A stretch of DNA of 64,000 nucleotides, from contig NZ_JAIEPN010000003.1 in NCBI RefSeq assembly GCF_019748365.1, positions 39,345 through 103,344 of the forward strand, in the 5' to 3' direction. The DNA comes from Novosphingobium sp. (lineage in GTDB: Bacteria; Pseudomonadota; Alphaproteobacteria; Sphingomonadales; Sphingomonadaceae). Below the pieces are notes generated by a model. It did not search any database. It saw nothing but the letters and a program-made list of their open reading frames with translations, and was not told the origin of the DNA. Shown here piece by piece: positions 9,604-20,498 of the stretch. The position numbers and the translations under genes are program-made. Numbering within the stretch: the first letter of the stretch is position 1; each line of letters starts with the position of its first letter.

Positions 9604-10098
9604 TCAGAGTGCGGCCGGGATTGCTGATGCCAACCTTTGCCGCAAGCGCTCGATGGCGCTTCCCGATGTATCGAGGTCGCCCCGCCACGCACGCTCGAGG
9701 CGTTGAATGCGCGCATAGAGGCGCTCGCTATCCTGCACGCAGCGCTGGGCATCAGCGGGCAGCGCCAGAACCTGCACCGGATCGCTGAGCGGAAAGTTGG
9801 CGATCAGGCGGCCGTGCCGGCGAAGCTGCAACTCGCTGAGTTCGCCGGCAAAATAGGCGCGATGATTGAGCAGCCAAGCCAGACAATGCATGATCCTGGT
9901 CGTCGTCCGCAGCGCCTCGCAGCTCACTTGCACATGCGCCAGATCCGCATCGGGGTCATCATTGGCACCTACCAATGCCCGCTTGTCATGTCCCTGGCGC
10001 AACCGGTCGAACACCGCGCGCACTTCCTCGGCAAGGACCAGCGCCTCGGCATACAGCGCCTCAATGATGCGCGGGTTTAGGTTCGGCATGAGGGCCAT
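9604..10098 (-). CDS. rcdA: DUF1465 protein, RcdA homologue (regulator of CtrA degradation)
   Basis: An alpha-helical protein of the DUF1465 family, whose Caulobacter member RcdA is an adaptor that helps deliver CtrA to ClpXP at the stalked pole. Visible family features are the helix PRIIEALYAEALVLAEEVR, a second helix with CEALRTTTRIMHCLAWLLNH and a third near PLSDPVQVLALP. Three in-frame ATG codons (10137, 10098, 10089) could start translation; none has a clean ribosome binding site, and homologue layout favours one of the two shorter forms. Function by homology only. Confidence 0.8.
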   Translation of the reverse strand: MALMPNLNPRIIEALYAEALVLAEEVRAVFDRLRQGHDKRALVGANDDPDADLAHVQVSCEALRTTTRIMHCLAWLLNHRAYFAGELSELQLRRHGRLIANFPLSDPVQVLALPADAQRCVQDSERLYARIQRLERAWRGDLDTSGSAIERLRQRLASAIPAAL

Positions 10099-10236
10099 GG
10101 TCAGCGCATAAGCCCATCCTTGTGCCCCACTCAACACATCCCCGGCGGCCCGTTCACCACGTTTTGAAACTGTGCCGGAACGATACGCCCAGTGCGATTC
10201 GGGCCATGCTGAACGTCGTCAATCAAGAAGCTGTAA

Positions 10237-10443
10237 TCACGCGATAATATCGGGAATCAGGTAGTCCTCAAGCAAAGCGATCTGGTCCTTGAGCCTTAAC
10301 TTCCGCTTCTTGAGCCGGGCAACCTGCAATTGATCATGTGCGCCAGTGCCGGACAGGGCATCGATTGCCGCATCGAGGTCGCGATGTTCGACCCGCAGCA
10401 TTTCAAGTCGCTTGCGCATTTCGTCTTCAGTCAACCGCGCCAC
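10237..10443 (-). CDS. DUF465 (YdcH-like) small coiled-coil protein
   Basis: 68 residues, highly charged helical hairpin: an N-terminal helix (EMRKRLEMLRVEHRDLDAAI), a short turn with Gly-Thr-Gly, and a second helix ending in the family signature RLKKRKLRLKDQIALLE. DUF465 proteins are common in alphaproteobacteria and have no established function. A second, shorter DUF465 gene sits 290 bases away on the other strand, pointing away. Confidence 0.85.
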   Translation of the reverse strand: MARLTEDEMRKRLEMLRVEHRDLDAAIDALSGTGAHDQLQVARLKKRKLRLKDQIALLEDYLIPDIIA

Positions 10444-10732
10444 TCCTCTTCATGCCTCGCATCGACACCGACGCATCGCGGCTTGCAGCACCATCGCAGG
10501 CCTTCACGCGTTAATGCTTTGCTGCAACCGGAATACGCACAAGCGCATGCTTTGGACATCCCGACGCAGACAGACTTGCAAGATACGGTGATTGTGGGAG
10601 CATGACAACGCGCCCGCTCGGACGAGTCGTGGCCGACACGTCCATGCCGGCGCAAAACTTCGGCCCAGATGCTCCGGTAGCGATCCTGCCGCCGGTGCGG
10701 GTTGAGGCTGGTGTCCTTGAGGAGGTTACCGC
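10444..10732. other. Intergenic region between two divergent DUF465 genes
   Basis: 289 bases without a convincing gene. The only well-defined element is a strong ribosome binding site (GAGGAGG) eight bases before the downstream start. Open frames here have no homology-like pattern or codon pattern typical of the neighbours. It must hold the two divergent promoters, but I cannot place them. Confidence 0.6.
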
Positions 10733-10900
10733 ATGGAACTGTCGCATATCAGCGCCCTTGAATCCAAACATGCTGGTCTTGAACGGCGCATAGCCGAGGA
10801 ACAGGGTCGCCCGTCGCCCAACGACGTGCTGATCAAGGAGTTGAAGCGTCGAAAACTGCGAATCAAGGAAGAGCTTGCGCAGGTGCAGCAGGTTCACTGA
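10733..10900 (+). CDS. DUF465 (YdcH-like) mini-protein
   Basis: 55 residues: starts MELSHISALESKHAGLERRI and ends in the family signature ELKRRKLRIKEELAQVQ. Two helices with the turn at GRPSPND. It is preceded by an almost perfect ribosome binding site (GAGGAGG, eight bases before ATG), which argues for efficient translation of a gene short enough to be missed by many gene finders. It resembles the divergent 68-residue DUF465 protein in its second half but is not a close copy. Function unknown. Confidence 0.85.
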   Translation: MELSHISALESKHAGLERRIAEEQGRPSPNDVLIKELKRRKLRIKEELAQVQQVH

Positions 10901-11049
10901 CAACGCCCTTCCCGTAAACTGCGGTTGGCTGGCCGGATCGACCGGCCGGCCTCCCGCATCCCGAAGTTCCTCTCTGATATGGCGACGGAGCAATCTTCCG
11001 GCAGCTATCGCTTCCTGACGGATACGAATTCATAAGCGCCACAGGCGCT

Positions 11050-11065
11050 GCAGTTTGCAAACTGC
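11050..11065. promoter_or_regulatory. Perfect 16-bp palindrome upstream of ptsP
   Basis: GCAGTTTGCAAACTGC is its own reverse complement and ends 24 bases before the ptsP start. The position suits a transcription-factor operator or the base of a leader hairpin. About one perfect 16-bp palindrome is expected by chance in 64 kb, so location is the main argument. Confidence 0.4.
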
Positions 11066-11089
11066 CCTCTCTGCGCTAGGCCATTCAGT

Positions 11090-13363
11090 ATGATCACTGC
11101 CGCCGCCGCTGCCCGCGCGATCCTGACGTCGCTTCACGAGGTCATGGCATCCCGCGCCGGTGCGCAGGCCAAGCTCAACCAGATTGTCGACATCATCGGT
11201 GACAAGCTCAACAGCGAGGTCTGTTCGATCTATCTGTTGCGCGAAGGCATGCTGGAGCTGTTTGCGACGCGCGGCCTCAATCAGGCAGCGGTCCATGTGA
11301 CGCGCATGGCGGTGGGCGAAGGCCTTGTCGGCACAATCGCCGCGAACATTGAAACCCTGAACCTCGCTGAAGCCGCCGCCCACCCGGACTTCGCCTTCTT
11401 CCCTGAAACCGGCGAAGAGCGTTTCCATTCCTTTGCCGGCGTGCCGATTGTGCGGCGTGCGCGGGCAGTCGGCGTGCTGGGCGTCCAGCACGTCGAGCCG
11501 CGGCGCTATGAGGAAGTGGAGATCGAGGCGCTTCAGACCGTGGCCATGGTGCTTTCCGAGCTCATCGCCAATGCCGATCTGATTGATGAGGAAGACGCTT
11601 TCGGCGCCGATGCCCACCTCACCGGGCATGAGCGGATTGCGGGTCTTACCTTGGTCAAAGGGCTCGCCAGCGGTATTGCTGTATTCCACCAACCGCGCGT
11701 CACCATCGAACATGTCGTCGCGGAAGACACCGAAGCCGAGCGCCAGCGGGTCTATCTCGCGTTCGACAAGATGCGCGAGCAGATCGACCGGATGGCCAGC
11801 CAGGCCGAGTTCGGCATGGGCGGCGAACATGAGGAGGTTCTCGAGACCTACCGCATGTTCGCCTATGACGAAGGGTGGAGTCGGCGGATCAACGAGGCGA
11901 TTGACTCAGGTCTAACCGCCGAAGCGGCAATCGAGCGGGTGCAGCAGCGGACCCGCATGCGGATGCGGCAGATCGACGATCCGCTGCTGGCCGATCGCAT
12001 GCACGATCTGGAGGATCTTTCAAACCGCCTGTTGCGCATCGTTTCGGGCCAATTGGGAACAGCCGCCAGCCTCGGCTTGAAGGGCGACGCAATTCTCATT
12101 GCGCGCAACCTCGGTCCGGCAGAACTTCTGGAATACGACAGGCGGCGCCTCAAGGGTGTGATCCTTGAAGAAGGTTCGCTCACAGCCCACGTGGTCATTG
12201 TTGCCCGCGCCATGGGTATCCCCGTGGTGGGACGCATCCGCGCGCTCCGGGCCAAGGTGCGTGAAGGGGACCAGCTGCTGCTGGATGGCGACCAGGGTGT
12301 CGTCGATGTGCGGCCAGCGCCTGCGCTCGTCGAGGTCTTCGAGGCGCGGTTTGCGCGTAATCGGGAACGGCAGGCGCTCTATGCCGCGATGCGCGATGTC
12401 GAGCCAGTCTCGGCTGACGGCCAGCGTGTCCGTGTCATGATCAACGCGGGCCTTCGCGATGACATGCCGATGCTCAATCTGACCGGGGCGGACGGGATTG
12501 GTCTGTTCCGCACCGAGTTCCAGTTCCTTGTTTCGGCAACGCTTCCGGCTCGTGAACGCCAGACGCGCCTCTATCGCGATGTGCTTGATGCAGCAGGTGA
12601 CCGGCCGGTCGTGTTCCGCACCGTCGATATCGGCGGCGACAAGGTACTTCCCTATCTTCGCCACAATGACGGGGAGACCGAGGAAAACCCGGCCATGGGG
12701 TGGCGCGCGCTGCGCGTGACGCTGGAACGTGACGGGCTGCTCAAGGTGCAGGCGCGCGCGCTGCTTGAGGCCGCAGGTGGACGGACGCTCAATGTGGTGT
12801 TCCCGATGGTGACCGAGCCTTGGGAATTCGATGCCGCACGTGCTGTTTTCGAGAGTCAGCTCGCGTTTCTGAAACAACAGAAGAAGCTGCTGCCCGATGC
12901 GATTCGCTATGGTGCGATGCTGGAGGTACCCGCGCTTGCGGAATGGCTTGATGTGCTGGCTCCGCGTCTGTCCTTCCTTTCCATCGGGACCAACGACCTC
13001 ACCCAGTTCCTCTTTGCCGCTGATCGGGCCAACCCGAAGCTGGCCGAACGCTATGACTGGCTTTCGCCCGCGATTCTGCGGTTTCTCCGCCGCGTTGTGC
13101 TCGCCGTGGCACCTTCGGGTACGGATCTGACGGTGTGCGGTGAGATGGGCGGCCGCCGGCTTGAGGCGCTCGCGTTGCTTGGTATCGGCATTACCCGGCT
13201 TTCGATCACCCCGGCCGCCGTGGGTCCGATCAAGGAACTTGTCCGCAAGGTGGAGCTTTCTGCGATTCAGGCAGCGATGGAAGGCTGGCTCGCCCAGCCC
13301 CCTTCCGATTTGCGCTCGGAAATAGCCGCTTGGGCCACTGCGCATGGCATAGATTACGACTGA
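11090..13363 (+). CDS. ptsP: Phosphoenolpyruvate-protein phosphotransferase PtsP (EI-Ntr)
   Basis: 757 residues in three parts: an N-terminal GAF domain (about 1-165) as in the nitrogen PTS enzyme I, a PEP-utiliser N-domain and swivelling phospho-His domain, and the C-terminal PEP-binding TIM barrel. The phospho-His lies in EGSLTAHVVIVARAMGIPVV (about residue 367). In the barrel GLFRTEFQFL, IGTNDLTQFLFAADR and VCGEMGG are typical active-site segments. It autophosphorylates from PEP and passes phosphate to NPr and EIIA-Ntr, which regulate nitrogen, potassium and carbon storage responses. Partner genes are not in the window. A perfect palindrome precedes the start. Confidence 0.96.
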   Translation: MITAAAAARAILTSLHEVMASRAGAQAKLNQIVDIIGDKLNSEVCSIYLLREGMLELFATRGLNQAAVHVTRMAVGEGLVGTIAANIETLNLAEAAAHPDFAFFPETGEERFHSFAGVPIVRRARAVGVLGVQHVEPRRYEEVEIEALQTVAMVLSELIANADLIDEEDAFGADAHLTGHERIAGLTLVKGLASGIAVFHQPRVTIEHVVAEDTEAERQRVYLAFDKMREQIDRMASQAEFGMGGEHEEVLETYRMFAYDEGWSRRINEAIDSGLTAEAAIERVQQRTRMRMRQIDDPLLADRMHDLEDLSNRLLRIVSGQLGTAASLGLKGDAILIARNLGPAELLEYDRRRLKGVILEEGSLTAHVVIVARAMGIPVVGRIRALRAKVREGDQLLLDGDQGVVDVRPAPALVEVFEARFARNRERQALYAAMRDVEPVSADGQRVRVMINAGLRDDMPMLNLTGADGIGLFRTEFQFLVSATLPARERQTRLYRDVLDAAGDRPVVFRTVDIGGDKVLPYLRHNDGETEENPAMGWRALRVTLERDGLLKVQARALLEAAGGRTLNVVFPMVTEPWEFDAARAVFESQLAFLKQQKKLLPDAIRYGAMLEVPALAEWLDVLAPRLSFLSIGTNDLTQFLFAADRANPKLAERYDWLSPAILRFLRRVVLAVAPSGTDLTVCGEMGGRRLEALALLGIGITRLSITPAAVGPIKELVRKVELSAIQAAMEGWLAQPPSDLRSEIAAWATAHGIDYD

Positions 13364-13482
13364 CTTCGTCGCACCAAGACGTCAGATCATGCCATTGCGG
13401 ACTCAAAATCATTGACTTTTCCAGTCAGGACATGCTGCCTCCGTCTGGGCTCGCAACCATCCAGAGAATACCCGGAACAACA

Positions 13483-14409
13483 ATGAACAACGGGAGCTAC
13501 GCCGTGGCCGAGGACGGCGAAAGCAATATGGTCACAGCAGACCAATCGCCTGACCCGGTTGTTTCCGGTGCGGGAGTCACTCCGCCAGCGGGAGACGACA
13601 CGAAGGCAAGCGTGTCGATGCGTCTGGCGGCTGCTCGCCTTGCGTTGGGACTGACGACAGCCGAGGTTGCGCGGCGTACAAGGGTCACGCTCCGTCATAT
13701 CGAAGCGCTTGAGGCGGGCGACTACAGCGTGATGCCCGGTCGTCCCTATGCGATCGGTTTCGCCAAAGCTTATGCGCGCGCTGTCGGGCTGGACGATGGC
13801 AAGATTGCCGATGCGGTCCGCTCCGAACTGCAAGGAAGCGCGCCGCGCCCCGAGCCGCGGGTGCTCAACCAGTTTGAAGTGGGTGATCCCGCAAAGACAC
13901 CTTCCCGGCTGGTCGGCTGGCTCGCGCTGCTGCTGGTGGGCGCTATTCTTGCCATGGGCGGTATCTTCTGGCGCAGCTACTACGCGCCGGCCGTCTCGTT
14001 GCCATCGCTTGTTCAGTCTCCCGAGCAGTCTCCAACCCTAGCTGCCACGCAGGCGGTACCTGCACCCCGGCCTGCAAGCCAGAAGCCCCCCGCCAGCGGA
14101 CCGGTGGTCTTCACAGCGCTTGAGGAAGGCATCTGGGTCAAGTTCTATGATGGGCAGGGCAAGCAGCTGATGCAGAAGCAGCTCGCCAAAGGCGAAAGCT
14201 ACACTGTTCCCGACGATGCGATCGGCCCCAGGCTCTGGACCGGCCGGCCCGATGCTCTCGCGATCACGATCGCAGGGCAGGCCATTCCCCGTCTTGCCGA
14301 GGCTGAGAGGGTCATGAAAGACGTACCGGTCGATGCCGTCAGCTTGCGCAGCCGTCCGGCTGCGCGGGCTGCGGGAGCGACCTCAGGCGCTACAGCTGCG
14401 GTTCACTAA
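13483..14409 (+). CDS. RodZ-like helix-turn-helix membrane protein (DUF4115)
   Basis: 308 residues: an N-terminal Cro-type helix-turn-helix (about 45-105; LTTAEVARRTRVTLRHIEAL, then YAIGFAKAYARAVGLD), one membrane helix near 146-166 (WLALLLVGAILAMGGIF), a Pro-rich linker, and a C-terminal beta domain (DUF4115; EEGIWVKFYDGQG, LAKGESYTVPDDA). This is the RodZ order; RodZ links MreB filaments to the wall-elongation machinery. The frame is open further upstream into the ptsP end, but the start at 13483 fits homologues. It is followed by cpoB. Confidence 0.88.
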   Translation: MNNGSYAVAEDGESNMVTADQSPDPVVSGAGVTPPAGDDTKASVSMRLAAARLALGLTTAEVARRTRVTLRHIEALEAGDYSVMPGRPYAIGFAKAYARAVGLDDGKIADAVRSELQGSAPRPEPRVLNQFEVGDPAKTPSRLVGWLALLLVGAILAMGGIFWRSYYAPAVSLPSLVQSPEQSPTLAATQAVPAPRPASQKPPASGPVVFTALEEGIWVKFYDGQGKQLMQKQLAKGESYTVPDDAIGPRLWTGRPDALAITIAGQAIPRLAEAERVMKDVPVDAVSLRSRPAARAAGATSGATAAVH

Positions 14410-14532
14410 ACGGCCGTTACCAGCGGCCAACTGTGTGAAACCCGGTGGTCCACCACGCAAATCTTGCCCAGATGCTTGCGCGCGCCCCTCAAGGCAGCGC
14501 ATGGAAGGAGCAATGATCCGACGGGAGTGACA

Positions 14533-15525
14533 ATGAAGATCATGTTTGGCTCTGGCCGTACTCGTTCGGCGATGGCCCTCACCTTGGCCGCCCTTTCGGT
14601 AAACTTCGCGCCGATGGCCCTCGTCCCAGTCGCTCGTGCTCAGGCTGCGCCTGAAAGCACCGATGTTCGGCTGCGGCGAATTGAGGCAGAGCTGCGCGCT
14701 GTGCAGCGCAAGGTCTTTCCCGATGGTGCCGGCAAGACGTTTGGACCGGAGATTACCCCGCCCGTAACCGGCGCTGCCCCTTCGGCCCCCACGCCAACTG
14801 CCGTTACCGACCTTCTCACACGGATGGACGCTGTCGAGGCCCAGTTGCAGCGGTTGACCGCAGCCAGCGAAGAAAACCAGAATCACATCGCCAAGCTTGA
14901 GGCCCGTCTTGCGACACTCGAAGCGGCTGGTTCTGCTGTGACAGCAACGCCTTCGCCTGCTGCCGAGCCCGCTTCTGCTGCACCGGCAGCTGCAGCATCG
15001 ACACCTCCGGCCGAGCCGACCGCGGCTCCCAAGCCTTCGCCAAAGCCCGCGCCTGCAAAGTCTGAAGCTGCAAAGCCGGATGCGTCGCCTGATCGTGTCG
15101 CGGCGGTCATGGCCATCGAAAAGCCTTCTACCGACGACAAGGGTGAGGACGAGTACAGCTATGGCTACCGCTTGTGGGAAGCCAAGTTCTTCCCCGAGGC
15201 CCAGCAGCAATTGCTGCGGGTGGTTCAGCAATATCCACGTCATTCCCGCATCAGCTATGCCCGGAACCTTCTCGGACGGGCCTATCTTGACGATGGCAAG
15301 CCAGGCACTGCGGCCCAGTATTTTCTCCAGAACTACCAGGCTGATCGCAAAGGCGACCGTGCGGCGGACAGCCTGCTCTATCTCGGCGTTGCGATGAGCC
15401 GGCTCAAGGAAGAGAAGCGGGCCTGTGTTGCCTTTGCAGAGTTTCGCCAGACCTATCCCACCGAGCTGGCTGGCCGCTTGAAGTCTCAGTACGAGGCTGC
15501 AACCAAGCCGGTGGCGTGCAATTGA
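14533..15525 (+). CDS. cpoB: Tol-Pal system protein CpoB/YbgF
   Basis: Periplasmic protein that coordinates outer-membrane constriction with septal peptidoglycan synthesis. 330 residues: signal peptide (cleavage probably after VARA, near residue 35), a short coiled coil that trimerises (VRLRRIEAELRAVQRKVF and a second near LLTRMDAVEAQLQRL), an Ala/Pro/Lys linker about 60 residues long, and C-terminal TPR repeats starting at YGYRLWEAKFFPEAQQQL. GGGAG lies a few bases before the ATG. tolQRAB-pal are not adjacent; here cpoB precedes tilS and ftsH. Confidence 0.92.
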   Translation: MKIMFGSGRTRSAMALTLAALSVNFAPMALVPVARAQAAPESTDVRLRRIEAELRAVQRKVFPDGAGKTFGPEITPPVTGAAPSAPTPTAVTDLLTRMDAVEAQLQRLTAASEENQNHIAKLEARLATLEAAGSAVTATPSPAAEPASAAPAAAASTPPAEPTAAPKPSPKPAPAKSEAAKPDASPDRVAAVMAIEKPSTDDKGEDEYSYGYRLWEAKFFPEAQQQLLRVVQQYPRHSRISYARNLLGRAYLDDGKPGTAAQYFLQNYQADRKGDRAADSLLYLGVAMSRLKEEKRACVAFAEFRQTYPTELAGRLKSQYEAATKPVACN

Positions 15526-15529
15526 TAGC

Positions 15530-16495
15530 GTGCTGGAAGCCCGTTTCGCTGCCGACTGGCTAGCGATCTGGCCCGAGAAAGCTCCTGTAGGCCTCGCAGT
15601 GTCGGGCGGGCCGGACAGCCTCGCCCTCCTGCTTCTTGCGCAAGCCACACTTTCTGGTGCCTTCAAAGTAGCGACAGTCGATCACGGACTGCGACCGGAG
15701 AGCGCCGACGAGGCGCGCTACGTTGCCGGAATATGCGCCGACCTCGGCATTCCGCACGAAACCCTGACAATCGCGCTGCTGTCAGGCCCGGCCTTGCAGG
15801 AGCGAGCGCGCGAAGCGCGTTATCAGGCGCTTGGTGAATGGGCGGTGCGCCATGGACTGGCTGCGATCGCAACGGCACATCATGCCGACGATCAGGCAGA
15901 AACGCTGATGATGCGGCTCTCGCGCGGTGCGGGCGTTCGCGGGCTTGCGGCCATGCGTGCTATTGCCCCTCTGCCGGGGAACCGTGACTGCCTTCTGCTC
16001 CGCCCTTTGCTCGGCTGGCGCCGTGACGATCTCGCGAAGATCGTAGTCGCTGCCGGAATCGAGCCGGTGCTTGATCCGTCGAATCGGGATCATCGCTTCG
16101 AGCGGGTCAGGATGCGCGCGGTGCTTACCAGCTTGACGGAAATCGATCCTCAGTCGATTGCAGCCAGTGCGCGGCATCTTGCGGAAGCCGATGCAGCCAT
16201 CGATTGGGCGGCCGAGCATTGCCTGGCGGCGGTGAGAACCACGGGCGGCGTCGCCTGCTGGGATCATCGGGGCGTTCCCCGGGTCGTGGCGCTTCGCGTG
16301 CTTGAGCGTATCCTGCTCGATCTGGGCAGCCCGAAGCCGCGTGGAAATGCCCTGGCGCGTTGGCACGACCGTCTCTCCGCAGGCGAGATTGCGACACTCG
16401 CCGGGGTGCGCGGCGACGGCCGGAGGGCAGAATGGCGCTTTGCGACCACGCCAAAGCCGCGGCGTGTGCCGGATCCTTGTGAGGGACGTCCCTAG
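15530..16495 (+). CDS. tilS: tRNA(Ile)-lysidine synthase TilS
   Basis: Modifies C34 of the CAU anticodon of tRNA-Ile2 to lysidine, using ATP. 321 residues with the N-type PP-loop SGGPDS (about residues 25-30) and [20 protein letters not shown], the family's second conserved segment. It is short, lacking the C-terminal tRNA-binding extension of E. coli TilS (432 residues); compact forms are common in bacteria. The start is GTG, four bases after the cpoB stop. ftsH follows, an arrangement also seen in other bacteria. Confidence 0.93.
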   Translation: MLEARFAADWLAIWPEKAPVGLAVSGGPDSLALLLLAQATLSGAFKVATVDHGLRPESADEARYVAGICADLGIPHETLTIALLSGPALQERAREARYQALGEWAVRHGLAAIATAHHADDQAETLMMRLSRGAGVRGLAAMRAIAPLPGNRDCLLLRPLLGWRRDDLAKIVVAAGIEPVLDPSNRDHRFERVRMRAVLTSLTEIDPQSIAASARHLAEADAAIDWAAEHCLAAVRTTGGVACWDHRGVPRVVALRVLERILLDLGSPKPRGNALARWHDRLSAGEIATLAGVRGDGRRAEWRFATTPKPRRVPDPCEGRP

Positions 16496-16587
16496 GGGCA
16501 AGAAATTCGCGCCGAAGGTTATATTGCGATTCCCCATGGGCGTCCTACATTGGAGAAGCAAAATCATCACGGATCGAAAGCCGCGCC

Positions 16588-18528
<1,941 letters not shown>

Positions 18529-18547
18529 GCAGAGAAACACAGTCAAC

Positions 18548-19282
18548 ATGGGTACCGCCAGCGAGGCGATCGTCATCCGTGGTTATGGCGCGCAGGATGT
18601 CATGAAGCTCGTACCCGTCGAGGTCGCTTCGCCTTTGGCTGGCGAACTGCTAATGCACCAGCATGCCGCTTCGGTGAACTTCCACGATATCTACGTTCGC
18701 TCGGGCTCCTACCGAACTCTTGACCTGCAGGGCCCGTGGGCACCGTTGCAGCGGTAGGTGAAGGCGTGGCGGAATTCGCAGTCGGTGCTCGCATCGCTTA
18801 CATCGCCCGGAACTATGGCGGATACCCCCGGATCCGTATCATCAGCGCTGCGCTGGCCGCAGGATGCCATGAAGTCATTCTCTAACGCGAGGAAGACGTT
18901 ACGGCGTGCGTGATGGCTTTCACGGGCGGCGAAGGTGTCGGCGCGGTCTACGATGCAGTTGGCGCGGACACGTGCGAGAGGTCTCTTGCTTCGCTGGCGA
19001 TCAAAGGGCACCTCGTTCACTACGGTCAGGCCTCTGGGCCTATACCACCGTTCGACCTGTCGCGGCTTGGCGCAAAGTCGGCGAAAGTTTGGCGACCGTT
19101 CCTCTGGCCTTACATCTCGACCCGGGAGACGCTTGCTTGCCGCTTCCCAAAAACGCTTTGCGGCGATGGCGGCAGGGGCATTGCCGGTCACCCTTGGCGG
19201 TCGTAGCAACCTCCGCGACGCAGCAAAAGCACATGCCGCGCTTCAGGCGCGCGCTGCCGGCCCGTTCGTTCTCGATTGCTGA
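18548..19282 (+). pseudogene. Decayed zinc-less quinone oxidoreductase (zeta-crystallin-like)
   Basis: Homology to NADPH:quinone reductase (Qor) runs through three pieces. From 18548 frame 2 gives MGTASEAIVIRGYGAQDVMK up to SGSYRTLDLQG and then stops at 18755-18757. Frame 1 takes over at about 18736 (GTVAAVGEGVAEFAVGARIA, then YIARNYGGY), meets an internal TAA at 18883-18885, and continues with REEDV and VYDAVGADTCERSLASL up to STRETLA. Then a shift back to frame 2 gives LPVTLGGRSNLRDAAKAHAA and a final stop. About 80-90 codons of the Rossmann region are missing around 18830. At least two frameshifts, one nonsense codon and a deletion make it non-functional. Confidence 0.88.
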
Positions 19283-19295
19283 AACAGGCTCGGCG

Positions 19296-20327
19296 TTAGC
19301 CTGCGCTTGCTTCTGCCGCGATTGACACGAGATAGATGACCAGCGCCGCCAAGGCGAAGACCAGCAATGCTCCCGTGCGAACAAAGCCCCCCAGCCGGGA
19401 GGTGCCGTACGTTCCCCGCAACTGCTTGTACATGTGGATGGGCGGGACCAGGGCCATCAGGCCCGCTACGGGATCGGCACCAAGGGCTCCGGCGATCATG
19501 CCGGCTGCGAACAGCAGGGTCATGAAGCTGAGCGAGTAGGTCACGAAGACGGTATGGTCGTACAGATGGAAGCGGCGGCTGAAGGGAAACAGCAGCCAAA
19601 GGAACGGGACGGATATCGGCACCAGAGCCCAGCTGTATTTGTACGCGTGGCTCTGCATTTTATAGAGCACCAGCTTGGGATTGCTCTGGGTCTCGTCAAT
19701 CACCTCATCAAGGATCGAAAAGCCGGTCGAGGAAAGCTTTTCCCCGCCGATTCGACGCATTGCGGAAAGCGCACGTTCCTGCTGCTCGATCTCGGTGTCG
19801 AGATCGTCGGTATCGCCGCCCTTCGCTTCCACTTCAGCACGCTTCGCCCGAGTTGCCTTGAGCGACTTCTCCACTTCTGCAGAGCTCTTCGACATCCCGA
19901 CGTTGATGGCAACCTTGCCATCTTTGCCAAGATCGAGGTCACCGGCAGTCTGCTGGATTACGGCAAACATGATGAAAACGCTGAACAGGAATAGCGCGAG
20001 CGGTGAAACGTAGCGCGCGCGGCGCCCGTCGATGTATTCGCGCGTGAGGTTCCCCGGGCGGAAGATAAGCATTGGCAGCGTGCGCAAGATCTTGCCTTCG
20101 AAATGGAACACGCCGTGGAGCAGATCGTGGAAGAATGCACCCAATGTGCGATGGACATGCGCTGTCTGGCCGCAATTGTGGCAATGGCTCCCGATCAAGG
20201 GCGTGCCGCAGTTCAAACATGCGCTTTCGTGCGTATGCCCATTGTCCACCGCGCCTGCATCGGGTTCGACTGCACGCGCCGCAAGGCCCGCACCGATGGC
20301 ATCACCCAGTACCTGTGCCTCGCTCAT
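19296..20327 (-). CDS. DUF3667 membrane protein with zinc ribbon
   Basis: 343 residues. N-terminal zinc ribbon C-x2-C...C-x2-C (ACLNCGTPLIGSHCHNCGQ), then FHDLLHGVFHFEGKILRTLP and the segment LIFRPGNLTREYIDGRRARY that is characteristic of DUF3667. A membrane helix follows, then a charged coiled-coil loop of about 90 residues (KSLKATRAKRAEVEAKGGD...), and three to four C-terminal membrane helices. No function is established for the family. It is convergent with the quinone-reductase pseudogene. Confidence 0.85.
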   Translation of the reverse strand: MSEAQVLGDAIGAGLAARAVEPDAGAVDNGHTHESACLNCGTPLIGSHCHNCGQTAHVHRTLGAFFHDLLHGVFHFEGKILRTLPMLIFRPGNLTREYIDGRRARYVSPLALFLFSVFIMFAVIQQTAGDLDLGKDGKVAINVGMSKSSAEVEKSLKATRAKRAEVEAKGGDTDDLDTEIEQQERALSAMRRIGGEKLSSTGFSILDEVIDETQSNPKLVLYKMQSHAYKYSWALVPISVPFLWLLFPFSRRFHLYDHTVFVTYSLSFMTLLFAAGMIAGALGADPVAGLMALVPPIHMYKQLRGTYGTSRLGGFVRTGALLVFALAALVIYLVSIAAEASAG

Positions 20328-20498
20328 GCCGCCGCAGCCCCGCCTCGTTCAATTCAAACTACAGCCTACGTTAGCCAATCCGCTGCGTGGTGACCATGCC
20401 CGCAGAACGGCAAGGCCGGAATGCTCTGGCCCCTTGGTCGTTGAGCTGCATGCCGCAGGTTTACGCCGAATTAACCTTGCGGGTGCAGGGCTGCCAAC

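Noticed and set aside
10901..11049. GGCCGG/CCGGCC hairpin near 10935 as terminator of the DUF465 gene
   Set aside because: The stem is short (6 bp) and no T-run follows.
15530..16495. TilS considered truncated (321 residues)
   Set aside because: Compact TilS without the C-terminal extension is common in bacteria; the catalytic PP-loop is intact and a natural stop is followed by the ftsH leader.
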